From the NCBI GenBank assembly GCA_947504705.1, contig CANNIA010000020.1:1-60226 (forward strand): a stretch of DNA of 60,226 nt. Reading direction: 5' to 3'. Shown piece after piece: positions 1 to 9,194 of the stretch. Below the pieces are notes generated by a model. The model was not told the DNA's origin. It saw only the letters and a program-made list of their open reading frames with translations, and searched no databases. A program made the translations under genes and the position numbers. Each line of letters begins with the position of its first letter. Within the stretch, counting starts at the first letter, position 1. The stretch comes from Paracoccaceae bacterium. Lineage in GTDB: Bacteria > Pseudomonadota > Alphaproteobacteria > Rhodobacterales > Rhodobacteraceae.

Positions 1-69
1 TATTCCAGCGAATCTCTCATCCGCAACGTCCGCTACCTCGCGGACCAGCGCTCTCTGATCGGGATCTGA
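1..69 (+). CDS. C-terminal end of an unidentified prophage protein
   Basis: Only the last 22 codons are inside the window, read in frame from base 1 to a TGA at 67-69. The tail contains the residues RNVRYLADQRSLIGI. It ends 3 bases before the next ATG, so it belongs to the same transcription unit as the phage genes that follow. It is too short to assign to a family. Confidence 0.55.
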   Translation, partial: YSSESLIRNVRYLADQRSLIGI

Positions 70-72
70 TCC

Positions 73-534
73 ATGCAAGCCGAATGGCGCAATGCCGAAC
101 GCACCATCCTCGCCCTGACCGACGTGACCGGCCATGTGGTCATCGTCGAACCGGGCCATACCCTCTGGCCCAAGGCTTCGAAAAAACCGGACATCGCGCC
201 CTTTGCGCCCGAACCTGTTCCGGATCCGCCGCCCGAAGATCTCCAGGCCGCGATCCCGCCGCTGACCCGTCGCCAGGTCTTCATTGCGCTGCACCGACTG
301 GGCTTGTTCAGCGCAGAGGAAGCCATTGCCGCCGCGGCAACCGGCGTCGTTCCTGCAGCCCTTGAGCCCACATTCGCCGCCCTGCCGGAACCCGATCAGA
401 CCGATGCCCGCGTCACCTTTGCCGCCTTCCAGATGGCCTACCGGATCGACCCGATGACCGCGATGATCGCGCGCGCAGCCGGTCTGTCGGAAGATGACAT
501 CGACGCGATCTGGACCGGCTTCGCCTCGGTCTGA
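73..534 (+). CDS. Hypothetical phage protein, 153 aa
   Basis: A 153-residue soluble protein with no signal peptide or membrane segment. It has a proline-rich linker around residues 44-62 (the stretch PEPVPDPPPED is visible) and a mostly helical, alanine-rich second half. The start follows the upstream stop by 3 bases and the gene sits upstream of lysis genes. By position it could be a late tail-region or accessory protein of a prophage. I do not recognise the family and assign no function. Confidence 0.6.
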   Translation: MQAEWRNAERTILALTDVTGHVVIVEPGHTLWPKASKKPDIAPFAPEPVPDPPPEDLQAAIPPLTRRQVFIALHRLGLFSAEEAIAAAATGVVPAALEPTFAALPEPDQTDARVTFAAFQMAYRIDPMTAMIARAAGLSEDDIDAIWTGFASV

Positions 535-561
535 CATCCCCTCCAGCAAGAAAGCCTCACA

Positions 562-870
562 ATGACAGACAAACCCAGCCTCATCAGTGGCGTGGCGCAG
601 GCCTTCCGCGATCACGGCCTGACCGCGGCCCTCACCGCCCTGATCGGTGGCTCCTTGGCACTCGCCGCCGCCGTCACCCGCAAGGCCTTCACCAACGAAG
701 CCCTCCTCGAGCGGCTCGACCGTGAACTTGGCCTCGAGCGGGACCACGTCGAACACCAGCGCGCCGAAGACCGCAAGGCCGACGCCGACCGGCTCGACCG
801 CATCGAGACCGACATTCGCGCCATGCGTGACATGCTCTTCGATGCTTTCCAGCGCGGCCGCACCGACTGA
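562..870 (+). CDS. Small phage membrane protein, holin candidate
   Basis: A 102-residue protein with one hydrophobic segment near residues 18-38, followed by a highly charged helical tail rich in Arg, Asp and Glu that should form a coiled coil. One membrane span with a charged tail, placed directly before an endolysin gene, fits a class III-type holin or a holin accessory protein. This rests on position and topology only, because no holin family motif is recognisable. Confidence 0.55.
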   Translation: MTDKPSLISGVAQAFRDHGLTAALTALIGGSLALAAAVTRKAFTNEALLERLDRELGLERDHVEHQRAEDRKADADRLDRIETDIRAMRDMLFDAFQRGRTD

Positions 871-942
871 CAATCACCGAACCACCTCGTCGACCCACCC
901 CCACCCGCCCCAGAGGCGGGTTTTGCATTTGGAGGATCCATC

Positions 943-1617
943 ATGCCGACCACCACCTATGCCCACTTCCGCGATGCGCCCAAGAGCAGCTGGCGCTGGC
1001 AGAACTTCTCACCCGCCGAGATCGCCTGCCGCGGCACCGGCGCGATAAAGATCAACACCGAGGCCATGGACAGGCTGCAGGCCTTGCGCGACCGGCTGGG
1101 CAAGCCGCTGATCGTCCGCTCTGCCTATCGCAGCCCCGAACATAACCGCGCCGTCGGCGGGGCTCCGGCCTCCAAGCACATGCAGGCCACGGCGTTCGAC
1201 ATTGCCATGTCGAACCACGATCCTGTGGCATTCGAAGCGGCGGCGAGGGCGGTAGGCTTTCTTGGCTTCGGGTATTACCCCCGCTCGGGCTTCATGCATA
1301 TCGACCCTGGCCCGGCACGCAGCTGGGGCGAACACTTCCCGCCGCGCGCCACGCCCTTCGTGCCGGAAACGCCGCCCGCCCGCGAAGTACTCGCCGATAG
1401 CCGCACCCTGAAAGGTGGTGGGGCAGCAGGCATCGCAACCGTCGGTGCCGCCGGTGTCGAAGTGGCGCAACAGGTGCTGACCGAAACACAATCCGCCATC
1501 CTGCCGTTGGTGCCCTACCTCGACACCTTGCGCTGGGTGTTCATCGCCGTGGCGCTGATCGGCATCGCCGTCGCCATCCACGCCCGGATCGACGACTGGA
1601 AACGGGGGCAGCGGTGA
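943..1617 (+). CDS. Peptidase M15 family endolysin with C-terminal membrane anchor
   Basis: A 224-residue protein with an N-terminal zinc D-Ala-D-Ala carboxypeptidase-like domain (Peptidase_M15_3 type). The metal ligands are visible as His79 and Asp86 in SKHMQATAFD and His119 in FMHIDPG, and the family signature SAYRSPEHN is present. It should cut peptidoglycan cross-links at lysis. Residues about 190-212 form a hydrophobic helix followed by a basic tail, so the enzyme may be membrane-tethered or fused to a holin-like segment. The ATG has a strong GGAGG ribosome site. Its stop overlaps the spanin start. Confidence 0.85.
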   Translation: MPTTTYAHFRDAPKSSWRWQNFSPAEIACRGTGAIKINTEAMDRLQALRDRLGKPLIVRSAYRSPEHNRAVGGAPASKHMQATAFDIAMSNHDPVAFEAAARAVGFLGFGYYPRSGFMHIDPGPARSWGEHFPPRATPFVPETPPAREVLADSRTLKGGGAAGIATVGAAGVEVAQQVLTETQSAILPLVPYLDTLRWVFIAVALIGIAVAIHARIDDWKRGQR

Positions 1618-1868
1618 TGGGCTGGATCACAGCAGTTCTCGCCAGCGACCTGGCGCGCAAAGCGCTGGGCCTGCTGCTGGCGGCCGTCACCATCATCCTG
1701 TTTTTGCTCAACCTCCGCCGCGCCGGTGAACGCACCGGGCGGCTGGCGGAACGCCTTCACTCCACGGAGAAAACCAATGACATTCAACGCCAGATGCTGG
1801 ACGCTGCCGCGCGTCGCCCTCGGGGTCGCAATGATCTTCTTGACCGGCTGCGCGACGGGCGTTTCTAA
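1617..1868 (+). CDS. Rz-like inner-membrane spanin
   Basis: A protein of about 83 residues starting at the ATG that shares a base with the endolysin stop (TGATG); a GTG at 1614 is an alternative start. It has one N-terminal membrane helix (about residues 14-32) and a charged coiled-coil periplasmic tail. This is the usual layout of an Rz-type i-spanin, which joins an outer-membrane lipoprotein to breach the outer membrane at the end of phage lysis. The call relies on topology and on the lipoprotein gene starting inside it; sequence conservation in this family is low. Confidence 0.65.
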   Translation: MGWITAVLASDLARKALGLLLAAVTIILFLLNLRRAGERTGRLAERLHSTEKTNDIQRQMLDAAARRPRGRNDLLDRLRDGRF

Positions 1869-2025
1869 TCAACCAGGACATGTGTGCGCACCAGTGGTGG
1901 AGTACAGCCCGGCCGAGCAGGCCAGAGCCGCCGATGAAATCGAAGCGTTGTCTGACGACGCGGCCATCATTGGCTTGTTAAGCGATTACGCCGTCATGCG
2001 GGCGCAGGCTCGGGCGTGCAGATGA
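1777..2025 (+). CDS. Rz1-like outer-membrane spanin lipoprotein, embedded start
   Basis: An 82-residue lipoprotein. The ATG at 1777, with GGAGA about 8 bases upstream, gives a basic N-terminus, a hydrophobic core and a lipobox LTGC, so the mature protein would begin at the Cys. The first 92 bases lie inside the i-spanin gene in another frame, the classic Rz/Rz1 arrangement. The mature domain is about 60 residues and ends in a helical stretch. An in-frame ATG at 1726 would spoil the signal peptide and is less likely. Confidence 0.7.
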   Translation: MTFNARCWTLPRVALGVAMIFLTGCATGVSNQPGHVCAPVVEYSPAEQARAADEIEALSDDAAIIGLLSDYAVMRAQARACR

Positions 2026-2578
2026 AAGGCGGGCCGGGCAAGTGCCTTGCGGGAAGCGCCAGACGCCTCGACCGCGCGATCACGCCCGGCCCACCTCACC
2101 AATTTGCAGTTTCAAAGAGCCGTGGCGAATTCCCACCCAGCGATGATTGCATGTGAGGTTGCTGCCTGTCTTGCGCGGAAATGGGCACAATTGTGCATTT
2201 GGAGCACGCAATTCTATAAACAGATGTCCAAGTGCCACGACGCTGACGCTGGCCACGGTTCGTCACACCCAGCATGCGCCACGCAGGGCTTGACCGCGAT
2301 GCCCTCGCAAACCGGGCCTTGCTCTCTGCAAATGCTCGTGCGCAAAACCCGGAACGCTGGTCAGGCAAAACCCGCAACTGGCAACCCGCCGGACCCGTCT
2401 GGCTCAACCCGGAAAACGAAATCAGCGCCCCTGAAATCAGAGACGCCGCATGAAATCGGCGGACAACTCCTTTGACAAACACCGATGGGGAGCGCAAACG
2501 CCTACAGGCTCCCGCGTTCGCGGCGATTCAGGCCCGCGCCGCCGAAAAGGGCACCACGTTCCCGGCTGAGGGCAGATG
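2026..2578. other. Gene-poor junction between prophage end and polysaccharide locus
   Basis: I see no convincing gene in these 553 bases. Open frames exist at 2047-2475 (plus) and 2096-2497 (minus), but both have composition unlike their neighbours and no recognisable domain. A 9-bp inverted repeat, GGGCCGGGC at 2031-2039 and GCCCGGCCC at 2084-2092, lies just after the lipoprotein stop and could form a long-looped hairpin. The prophage end or an attachment site could lie here, but no duplicated core was found. Confidence 0.4.
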
Positions 2579-4012
2579 TCACGCAAGGCTTTTGGTGATA
2601 ATGTTCATGAAATGTTCTATACCTGATGGTGGAAAAACGGGCGATTCCCCAAGCAATAGCGATTTCACCCGCTCAACACCCTCAACTACAAGGTTCACAT
2701 CGCCGCGCGCCTCGACGTTCAGGCGAACGACAGGCTCGGTGTTGGAGCTGCGCAGATTGAAACGCCAGTCGCCAAGGTCGAACCCGAAGCCGTCCATCTC
2801 GTCGATGGCGATTGCTTGTGGCTCGAACGCGGCACGGACCCGCGCGATCGCCGCTTTCGGATCCTCGAAGGTGAAGTTGATCTCGCCCGAAGAGGGAAAC
2901 GTGGTCTTGCGGTGGGCGACCAGATCGGCGAGTGGGCCATGGCGGCTGACAAGCTCTGCCACCAGAAGCCAAGGGATCATGCCGCTGTCGCAGAAAACGA
3001 AATCTCGGAAATAGTGGTGGGCGGACATTTCGCCGCCGTAGACGGCGTTTTCGTCACGCATCGCCTGCTTGATGAAGGCGTGCCCGGTGCGGGTTTGCAC
3101 GGCGCGGCCGCCCGCCTTTGCGACGATATCCTGCGTGTTCCAGATAATCCGGGGGTCGTGGATGATCGTTGCGCCAGGGTCTTTGGTCAGGAAAGCCTCA
3201 GCCAGGAGCCCGACCACATATTCGCCGTCGATGAAGCTGCCGGTGTGGTCGAAGAAAAAGCAGCGATCAAAGTCGCCATCCCAGGCCACGCCGAAATCAG
3301 CGCCCGAGGTGCGCACCGCCTCGGCGGTTGCCGGGCGGTTTTCCGGCAGGAGCGGGTTCGGGATTCCTTGCGGGAAGGTGCCGTCTGGTTCGTGGAAAAG
3401 CCGCTCAAACACGAGAGGTGCGCCTAACCCTTGCATCCGTTCTGCAATGGCATCAAAGGTCGGTCCCGCAGTGCCGTGGCCCGCGTTTACCAAGATTTTC
3501 AGAGGCTTCAGAGCAGCAATATCGGTAAATGAGCACACGCGATCGACATAGGCCACTCGGGCTTCGTCGGAGATATCCGTGATCGAGCCGCGCTCATTGG
3601 CCTCTGCAAACGCGTTTTCTTCGGCCAAGGCTTTGATCCGCGCCAAACCTGTGGCCGCATCGAGCGGCGCAGACCCAGCCCGCACCATCTTCATCCCGTT
3701 ATAGTCCATCGGGTTGTGCGAGGCCGTCACGCAGATGCCGCCGTCGGCCCCGAAATTGCTTGTCGCGAAATACATCTCCTCGGTGCCGGAAAGACCGAGG
3801 TCGAGGACTCTGCAACTTTCATCGACCAACCCGCGCGCAACGCTGGCGGCCAGCGCTTCCGAGGAAGCCCGCACATCCCGCCCGAGCACGACGGCCTTGG
3901 TGCCCAAGGCCTGCGCAAAGGCGCGACCGATGCGATAGGCAATATCTTCATCGAGATCGACGCCGAGGCGACCGCGGATGTCGTAGGCCTTGAAACAGGT
4001 GAGGGGGTTCAT
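2579..4012 (-). CDS. manB: Phosphomannomutase/phosphoglucomutase
   Basis: A 477-residue enzyme converting mannose-6-phosphate to mannose-1-phosphate, the first committed step to GDP-mannose. All four functional loops of the alpha-D-phosphohexomutase family are visible: catalytic serine loop TASHNPMDYNGMK, metal loop DGDFDRC, sugar-specificity loop GEMSAHHYF, and phosphate loop RSSNTEP near the C-terminus. Length is normal. The start overlaps the manC stop by 4 bases (ATGA), indicating translational coupling. It is the last gene of the minus-strand polysaccharide operon. Some family members also act on glucose-phosphate, so dual specificity is possible. Confidence 0.93.
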   Translation of the reverse strand: MNPLTCFKAYDIRGRLGVDLDEDIAYRIGRAFAQALGTKAVVLGRDVRASSEALAASVARGLVDESCRVLDLGLSGTEEMYFATSNFGADGGICVTASHNPMDYNGMKMVRAGSAPLDAATGLARIKALAEENAFAEANERGSITDISDEARVAYVDRVCSFTDIAALKPLKILVNAGHGTAGPTFDAIAERMQGLGAPLVFERLFHEPDGTFPQGIPNPLLPENRPATAEAVRTSGADFGVAWDGDFDRCFFFDHTGSFIDGEYVVGLLAEAFLTKDPGATIIHDPRIIWNTQDIVAKAGGRAVQTRTGHAFIKQAMRDENAVYGGEMSAHHYFRDFVFCDSGMIPWLLVAELVSRHGPLADLVAHRKTTFPSSGEINFTFEDPKAAIARVRAAFEPQAIAIDEMDGFGFDLGDWRFNLRSSNTEPVVRLNVEARGDVNLVVEGVERVKSLLLGESPVFPPSGIEHFMNIITKSLA

Positions 4013-5457
4013 CCTTTTGCCCCTTGTCCACGGGCATAGACATCTTCGTAGCGGATGATGTCGTCCTCGCCCAGATAGCTGCCAGTCTGCACCTCGATCA
4101 AAACCATCGGCACCTTGCCGGGGTTCTCCATCCGGTGCACGGCGCCTAAGGGAATGTAAACCGACTGATTCTCGGTCACGAGTTTCACCTCACTGTTGAT
4201 CGTCACCTTCGCAGTGCCCTCGACCACGATCCAGTGCTCGGCGCGGTGGTGGTGACTCTGCAAACTCAGGGCGGCACCTGGATGGACGACAATGCGTTTC
4301 ACCTGGAACCGCCCGCCCACGACGAGGCTTTCGAACCAGCCCCAAGGGCGGTAATCGCGCGGCAGTGTCTCGGCCTGCGCGACGCCTTGCGCTTTCAGCG
4401 CCGCGACCGCCAGTTTGACGTCCTGCGCGCGGTCCTTGTGGGCGACCAGCACTGCGTCGGGCATGGCCACGACGATGATATCCTCAAGCCCGATACCGAC
4501 CAGCGCCTGTTGCCCGTCCTCGGCCCGCAACAGGCTGCCGGTGCAGTCGATGGCGGTGACCGGGCCGGCGGTGACGACACCCGCTGCATCCGGGTCGCTT
4601 TCGCGCCAAACCGCGTCCCAGCCGCCGAAGTCCGACCAGGCGCCACCATAGGGGACGACGGTCAGATTTTCAGCTTTTTCCATCACCGCGTAGTCGATCG
4701 AGATATCGCCGCACTCCGCCCACGGATCGGACGCGAGACGAAGAAAATGCAGGTCGCGCTCGGCATTCGCGACCGATTGTGTCACCAGCGCCAGCATCGC
4801 GGGCTGATGGGTCTTGAACGCCGCAAGAATCGTGTCGGTGGAAAACAGGAAAATGCCCGCGTTCCACAGGTGCAGGCCGCCATCGAGCATCACTTTCGCG
4901 GTGGCGGCATCAGGTTTTTCGACAAAGCCCTTGAGCGGTTGTGGCACGGGGGAAAAATTGGCGTCCGGCATCTGCGACAGCGCCAGCCAGCCATAGCCGG
5001 TTTCCGCCCGGTCGGGATGAATGCCGAAAGTCACCAACTGCCCCGCCTCGGCCGCCGGGATCGCCGCCGTGACCGCGTCGCGGAACGCCGCCGCGTCGGG
5101 GATGACGTGATCGGAGGGTGCCACCAGCATCAGCGCACCGGGGGCGCGGGCGTGCAATTCCAGCGCCCCGGCCAAGATCGCGGGCGCGGTGTTGCGCCCC
5201 TCGGGTTCGATCAGCGTGGCGGCAGCGGCGATTTTCGCCGCTGCCAGTTGCTCGGTCACGACAAAGCGGTAGTCGGCACCGGTGATGACCGCAGGGGCGG
5301 CGAACCCCGGCCCCGACAGCCGCCGCGCCGAGGCCTGAAACAGGCTTTCCTCGCCGGTCAGTTTGGTGAACTGCTTGGGATAGCTCTTGCGCGACAGCGG
5401 CCAAAGCCGGGTGCCGGAGCCACCGCAGAGCAGGAGGGGGTGAATGTCCTGAGCCAT
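4009..5457 (-). CDS. manC: Mannose-1-phosphate guanylyltransferase / mannose-6-phosphate isomerase
   Basis: A 482-residue bifunctional type II enzyme. The N-terminal nucleotidyltransferase domain has the signature LLLCGGSGTRLWPLSRKSYP. The C-terminal cupin phosphomannose isomerase domain shows QSHHHRAEHWIVVEGTA. It makes GDP-mannose from GTP and mannose-1-phosphate and can also supply mannose-6-phosphate. I chose the ATG at 5457 because it has a GGAGG site and gives the family N-terminus; the frame stays open upstream to 5589 but that part overlaps fcl and has no homology. It sits between fcl and manB as in colanic acid-type loci. Confidence 0.93.
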   Translation of the reverse strand: MAQDIHPLLLCGGSGTRLWPLSRKSYPKQFTKLTGEESLFQASARRLSGPGFAAPAVITGADYRFVVTEQLAAAKIAAAATLIEPEGRNTAPAILAGALELHARAPGALMLVAPSDHVIPDAAAFRDAVTAAIPAAEAGQLVTFGIHPDRAETGYGWLALSQMPDANFSPVPQPLKGFVEKPDAATAKVMLDGGLHLWNAGIFLFSTDTILAAFKTHQPAMLALVTQSVANAERDLHFLRLASDPWAECGDISIDYAVMEKAENLTVVPYGGAWSDFGGWDAVWRESDPDAAGVVTAGPVTAIDCTGSLLRAEDGQQALVGIGLEDIIVVAMPDAVLVAHKDRAQDVKLAVAALKAQGVAQAETLPRDYRPWGWFESLVVGGRFQVKRIVVHPGAALSLQSHHHRAEHWIVVEGTAKVTINSEVKLVTENQSVYIPLGAVHRMENPGKVPMVLIEVQTGSYLGEDDIIRYEDVYARGQGAKG

Positions 5458-5458
5458 T

Positions 5459-6478
5459 TCAAGACCTCCCGCTGCGGGCTCTGCCGCGAAAATCGTCCTG
5501 GTGATCAAGAAACCAGCGATAGGTTTCCGCGACCCCCGTCTCCAGCCCGATGCGCGCGCGCCAGCCCATGTTGGTGAGGCGGCTGACATCCATCAGCTTG
5601 CGCATGGTGCCATCGGGTTTGGAAGGGTCGGTGGCGATCCGGCCCTGAAACCCGGTCACCCGCGCCACCAATTTTGCCAGATCGAGGATGGTGATATCCG
5701 CGCCGGTGCCGACATTGATATGGCTGAGCATCGGCTGGGTGTTGGCCTCATAGGTCGGCTTGTCGAGATCCAGCACGAAAAGTGAAGCCTCGGCCATGTC
5801 ATCAACATGCAGAAACTCGCGCCGCGGCTGGCCGCTGCCCCAGATCGTGACGGACTCGCGCCCCTCTTGCGCCGCCTCGTGAAAACGGCGGATGAGGGCG
5901 GGCATGACATGGGAATTCTCGGGGTGAAAATTGTCGCCCGGCCCGTAGAGGTTGGTCGGCATGACCGAGCGGTAATCGGTACCAAACTGGCGGTTGTAGC
6001 TTTCACACAGCTTGATGCCGGCGATCTTGGCGATGGCATAGGGCTCGTTGGTGGGCTCCAGCGGGCCAGTCAACAGCGCATCCTCGGTCATCGGCTGCGG
6101 CGCGGCCCTGGGATAGATGCAGGACGAGCCCAGTTGCAGAAGCCGCCGCACCCCCGCCGCATGGCCCTGATGAATGACGTTCGCCTGCATTATCAGGTTT
6201 TCATAGATGAACTGTGCCGGATAGGTGTTGTTGGCATGAATGCCGCCGACTTTGGCCGCCGCGAGGATCACCACATCGGGGCGTTCGGACTGCATGAAAG
6301 TCCGCACCGCCGCCTGATCGGTCAGGTCCAGCTCGGCATGGGTGCGGGTCACCACCATATCCCCCCGCGCCTGCAAGCGGCGCAGGATCGCACCGCCCAC
6401 CATGCCGCGATGCCCGGCAACAAAGTATTTCAACCTGTCGTTGCGTGCGCTCATTGTGGGGATGCCGTCGTTTGTCAT
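5459..6478 (-). CDS. fcl: GDP-L-fucose synthase
   Basis: A 339-residue extended short-chain dehydrogenase. The N-terminal nucleotide-binding motif is GHRGMVGG, the catalytic triad includes the SSCIYP serine region and YAIAK, and [12 protein letters not shown] is typical of the family. It epimerises at C3 and C5 and reduces GDP-4-keto-6-deoxymannose (the Gmd product) to GDP-L-fucose with NADPH. A second ATG nine codons in ([11 protein letters not shown]) would also give a full domain. The ATG used overlaps the upstream methyltransferase stop by 4 bases. Confidence 0.93.
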   Translation of the reverse strand: MTNDGIPTMSARNDRLKYFVAGHRGMVGGAILRRLQARGDMVVTRTHAELDLTDQAAVRTFMQSERPDVVILAAAKVGGIHANNTYPAQFIYENLIMQANVIHQGHAAGVRRLLQLGSSCIYPRAAPQPMTEDALLTGPLEPTNEPYAIAKIAGIKLCESYNRQFGTDYRSVMPTNLYGPGDNFHPENSHVMPALIRRFHEAAQEGRESVTIWGSGQPRREFLHVDDMAEASLFVLDLDKPTYEANTQPMLSHINVGTGADITILDLAKLVARVTGFQGRIATDPSKPDGTMRKLMDVSRLTNMGWRARIGLETGVAETYRWFLDHQDDFRGRARSGRS

Positions 6479-7227
6479 GGCATTGTCTCTGCAGGGTGTC
6501 GGCCACTGATCACAAAGCCCGATGCGAAGGTCCGCCAGTTCATCAGACCACAGAGATTTTCAAACAGGCTGATCACGACATAAGCCGGTGTGAAAAAGGC
6601 GAAATAGTCGTTGGCACGGTAAAAGCATGTGATCTCAATGTCGGTAAAGCCGGTTTTCGCAAACAGACGCTCCATTCTGCGCGGCGTGCAATGGTCGAAG
6701 AAGGCGGGATAGCCGGTGACGCCTTCCGTCCCAGGTCGCAAGATCGGGATCAGCCGTTTCTGAAGTGCCGGACCGACCAGACGCAGCGCGATGGAGTAGG
6801 GGTGCAGACCTGAAGGAATATAGTGATGTGTCGTGCCGCCCGGCATCAGGTCAAAAAACATCGATTGGACGGCCGCCATGTTGTTGGGAACATGTTCCAA
6901 CAGGGTGATCGAAACGATCATGTCAACCCGTTGGGAAATCGGCTTTTCGATCGACTGGATCACGAACTCATCGTAAAGATGATTGCAGTTTTCCCGCTTT
7001 TCGATGTCTAATCCTATGAACCGGTAGTCGGGCGACTTCGACAGGATCGGACGGTCCACCCCGCCCGCCTCAAGGACCACGGCGGGGTGATCTTTGGCCA
7101 TTGCTCGGGCGATCGCGGCCAAGAGGTTTTCATGATAGCTCGGCCCGGAAAATATCGCGGGAAGCCGGCCAAGCAGCCATCCAGAAGCCTGCCGGTTCCA
7201 GCGCACGAAGGACTTCACAAGCCTCAT
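6475..7227 (-). CDS. Class I SAM-dependent methyltransferase
   Basis: A 250-residue protein. A Rossmann-like fold is suggested by [11 protein letters not shown] (motif I region), the acidic strand end FIGLDIE, and [12 protein letters not shown], which resembles the LEH motif of Methyltransf_11 family enzymes. A hydrophobic segment near the C-terminus may be a membrane-associated helix. Because it lies between gmd and fcl, a sugar or glycan O-methyltransferase is a reasonable inference, but the acceptor cannot be told from sequence. Confidence 0.75.
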   Translation of the reverse strand: MRLVKSFVRWNRQASGWLLGRLPAIFSGPSYHENLLAAIARAMAKDHPAVVLEAGGVDRPILSKSPDYRFIGLDIEKRENCNHLYDEFVIQSIEKPISQRVDMIVSITLLEHVPNNMAAVQSMFFDLMPGGTTHHYIPSGLHPYSIALRLVGPALQKRLIPILRPGTEGVTGYPAFFDHCTPRRMERLFAKTGFTDIEITCFYRANDYFAFFTPAYVVISLFENLCGLMNWRTFASGFVISGRHPAETMP

Positions 7228-7268
7228 ATCTTCTTTTCCTTGGGCTGGGGCAATCTGCGATCAACGTC

Positions 7269-8390
7269 TCAGTTTTCAAACGAAACCGGCAACTCCAGCC
7301 CATGCGTTTTCAGCAAGGCATGGCGGCGGGCGGTTAGCAGGTCGGCGGCGACCATTTCGGCGCACATTTCCTGTGCGGTGATCATCGGCTCCCAGCCCAG
7401 ATTGCGCTTTGCCTTGCTGGGGTCGCCCAGCAGGGTTTCCACCTCGGCCGGGCGGAAATAGCGCGGGTCGATGCGCATCACTATGTCGCCGACCTTGACC
7501 GCCGGCGCTTTGTCGCCACTGATGCCGACCACAACGGCCGTTTCCTCCACGCCGCTGCCGTCAAACCGCAGGGCAATGCCCAGTTCGGCCGCCGACCACG
7601 AGATGAACTCGCGCACCGAATATTGCCTGCCGGTGGCGATGACATAATCGTCGGCCACGTCCTGTTGCAGCATCATCCACTGCATGCGGACATAATCCCT
7701 GGCATGGCCCCAATCGCGCAAGCTGTCGATATTGCCCATATACAGGCACTGCTCCAGCCCCTGCGCGATATTGGCCAGCCCGCGGGTGATCTTGCGGGTC
7801 ACAAAGGTCTCGCCGCGGCGCGGGGATTCGTGGTTAAAGAGGATGCCATTGCAGGCATACATCCCATAAGCCTCGCGGTAGTTCACGCAAATCCAGTAGG
7901 CATACATCTTGGCCACCGCATAGGGGCTGCGCGGATGAAAGGGTGTGGTCTCGGTCTGCGGGATTTCCTGCACGAGGCCGTAAAGCTCGGAGGTAGAGGC
8001 CTGATAAAAGCGGGTCTTTTTCTCAAGCCCCATAAAGCGAATCGCTTCCAGCAGGCGCAGCGTCCCCATGGCATCCACGTCGGCGGTGTATTCGGGGACT
8101 TCAAAGCTGACGGCAACGTGGGACTGGGCACCAAGGTTGTAAACCTCGTCCGGCTCCACCTCGCGCAGGATGCGGGTCAGGTTGGAGCTGTCGGCCAGAT
8201 CGCCGTAATGCAGTTTCAGCCGCGGGTTCGGCGTGTGCGGATCCTGATAGATATGGTCGATCCGCTGGGTGTTCAGCGACGAGGCGCGGCGCTTGATGCC
8301 ATGCACCTCATAGCCCTTTTCCAGCAGGAACTCTGCCAGGTAGGAGCCGTCCTGGCCGGTAATACCGGTGATGAGCGCGCGTTTTGTCAT
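7269..8390 (-). CDS. gmd: GDP-mannose 4,6-dehydratase
   Basis: A 373-residue enzyme, the family's normal length. It shows the NADP-binding motif [12 protein letters not shown], the phrase [19 protein letters not shown], the active-site region STSELYG and YAVAK, and GRQYSVREF. It converts GDP-mannose to GDP-4-keto-6-deoxymannose, the substrate of the nearby Fcl. I chose the ATG at 8390; a TTG three codons upstream overlaps the stop of the preceding glycosyltransferase. The 41-bp gap to the next gene is one of the few gaps in this operon. Confidence 0.95.
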   Translation of the reverse strand: MTKRALITGITGQDGSYLAEFLLEKGYEVHGIKRRASSLNTQRIDHIYQDPHTPNPRLKLHYGDLADSSNLTRILREVEPDEVYNLGAQSHVAVSFEVPEYTADVDAMGTLRLLEAIRFMGLEKKTRFYQASTSELYGLVQEIPQTETTPFHPRSPYAVAKMYAYWICVNYREAYGMYACNGILFNHESPRRGETFVTRKITRGLANIAQGLEQCLYMGNIDSLRDWGHARDYVRMQWMMLQQDVADDYVIATGRQYSVREFISWSAAELGIALRFDGSGVEETAVVVGISGDKAPAVKVGDIVMRIDPRYFRPAEVETLLGDPSKAKRNLGWEPMITAQEMCAEMVAADLLTARRHALLKTHGLELPVSFEN

Positions 8391-8395
8391 GGTGT

Positions 8396-9148
8396 TCAAC
8401 TTGCCTTGTCGAAGAATTGATGGATCTTGCTGAGGTTTTTCCAGACCAGAGTGCCCAGCCCGCCGATCCCGTTTTGTCGCAAGGCTCGATAGTCCTCGCG
8501 GCTTTTTTGCAGAATGCGGCGCAGGGATTTGTTGCTTTCCCCCCCGACACGCATCTTGACCAGAACTTCGGGAATGTAGGCGGACCGGATCGCACCCTTG
8601 CCGAAGTAGCGCAAGATCGCATCGTAATCCGCCGCGATGCGGTAGCTTGTGTCGTAGGTGCCGAACCGCTCGAACACCTCGCGGCGAAGGAACAATGTCG
8701 GGTGGGGCGGCATCCAGCCCCGACGCAGCAAAGCGGGGTCAAAGCGGCCGGCCGTCCAATGCCGGATCACGCGGCTGGTGTCGCTGGCCGAAACATATTG
8801 CAGATCGCCATAGACCGCATCGACCTTTGGGTCGGCAAACCGGGCCGCCACCCATGCCAGAACATCCGGGCTGGCAAAGAGATCGTCCGAATGCAAAAGC
8901 CCGATCACATCGCCTTTGGCCCGCGCGATGCCCTTGTTCAGCGCCTCGTAAATGCCGCCGTCCGGTTCCGAAACCAAGGTCATGCCGGGCTGCATCCGGG
9001 CGCGCAACAGCTCCAGCGTGCCATCGGTTGACGCACCGTCGATCAGCACATGCTCGCGCGGCGCATAGCTTTGTGACGCCATGCTTGCGAGGGCGTCGCC
9101 AATAACCTCGCGCCGATTGTAGACGGCAGTGACAATTGAAATCAGCAT
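8396..9148 (-). CDS. Family 2 glycosyltransferase (WcaA-like)
   Basis: A 250-residue GT-A glycosyltransferase starting [12 protein letters not shown]. Motifs are the nucleotide-binding [23 protein letters not shown], and the metal-binding LLHSDDLF, followed by GDLQYVS. This pattern matches GT2 enzymes next to gmd-fcl in colanic acid-type loci. The ATG at 9148 has AGGA five bases upstream. The protein lacks membrane spans, so it should act at the cytoplasmic face on lipid-linked acceptors. Donor sugar is not predictable; GDP-fucose is plausible from context. Confidence 0.87.
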   Translation of the reverse strand: MLISIVTAVYNRREVIGDALASMASQSYAPREHVLIDGASTDGTLELLRARMQPGMTLVSEPDGGIYEALNKGIARAKGDVIGLLHSDDLFASPDVLAWVAARFADPKVDAVYGDLQYVSASDTSRVIRHWTAGRFDPALLRRGWMPPHPTLFLRREVFERFGTYDTSYRIAADYDAILRYFGKGAIRSAYIPEVLVKMRVGGESNKSLRRILQKSREDYRALRQNGIGGLGTLVWKNLSKIHQFFDKAS

Positions 9149-9194
9149 GGCAATCCTGTGGGCCACTGGTCGCGCGGTGGGCAGACGGGCGGGT

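Noticed and set aside
2047-2475. 142-codon open frame after the spanin genes
   Set aside because: No ribosome site, no domain, and a residue mix unlike phage or host proteins. Kept only as part of the gap description.
4234-5577. 447-codon open frame on plus opposite manC
   Set aside because: Antisense shadow of a high-GC gene. Composition is Arg/Gly/His-rich and no domain is present, while manC on the other strand has full motifs.
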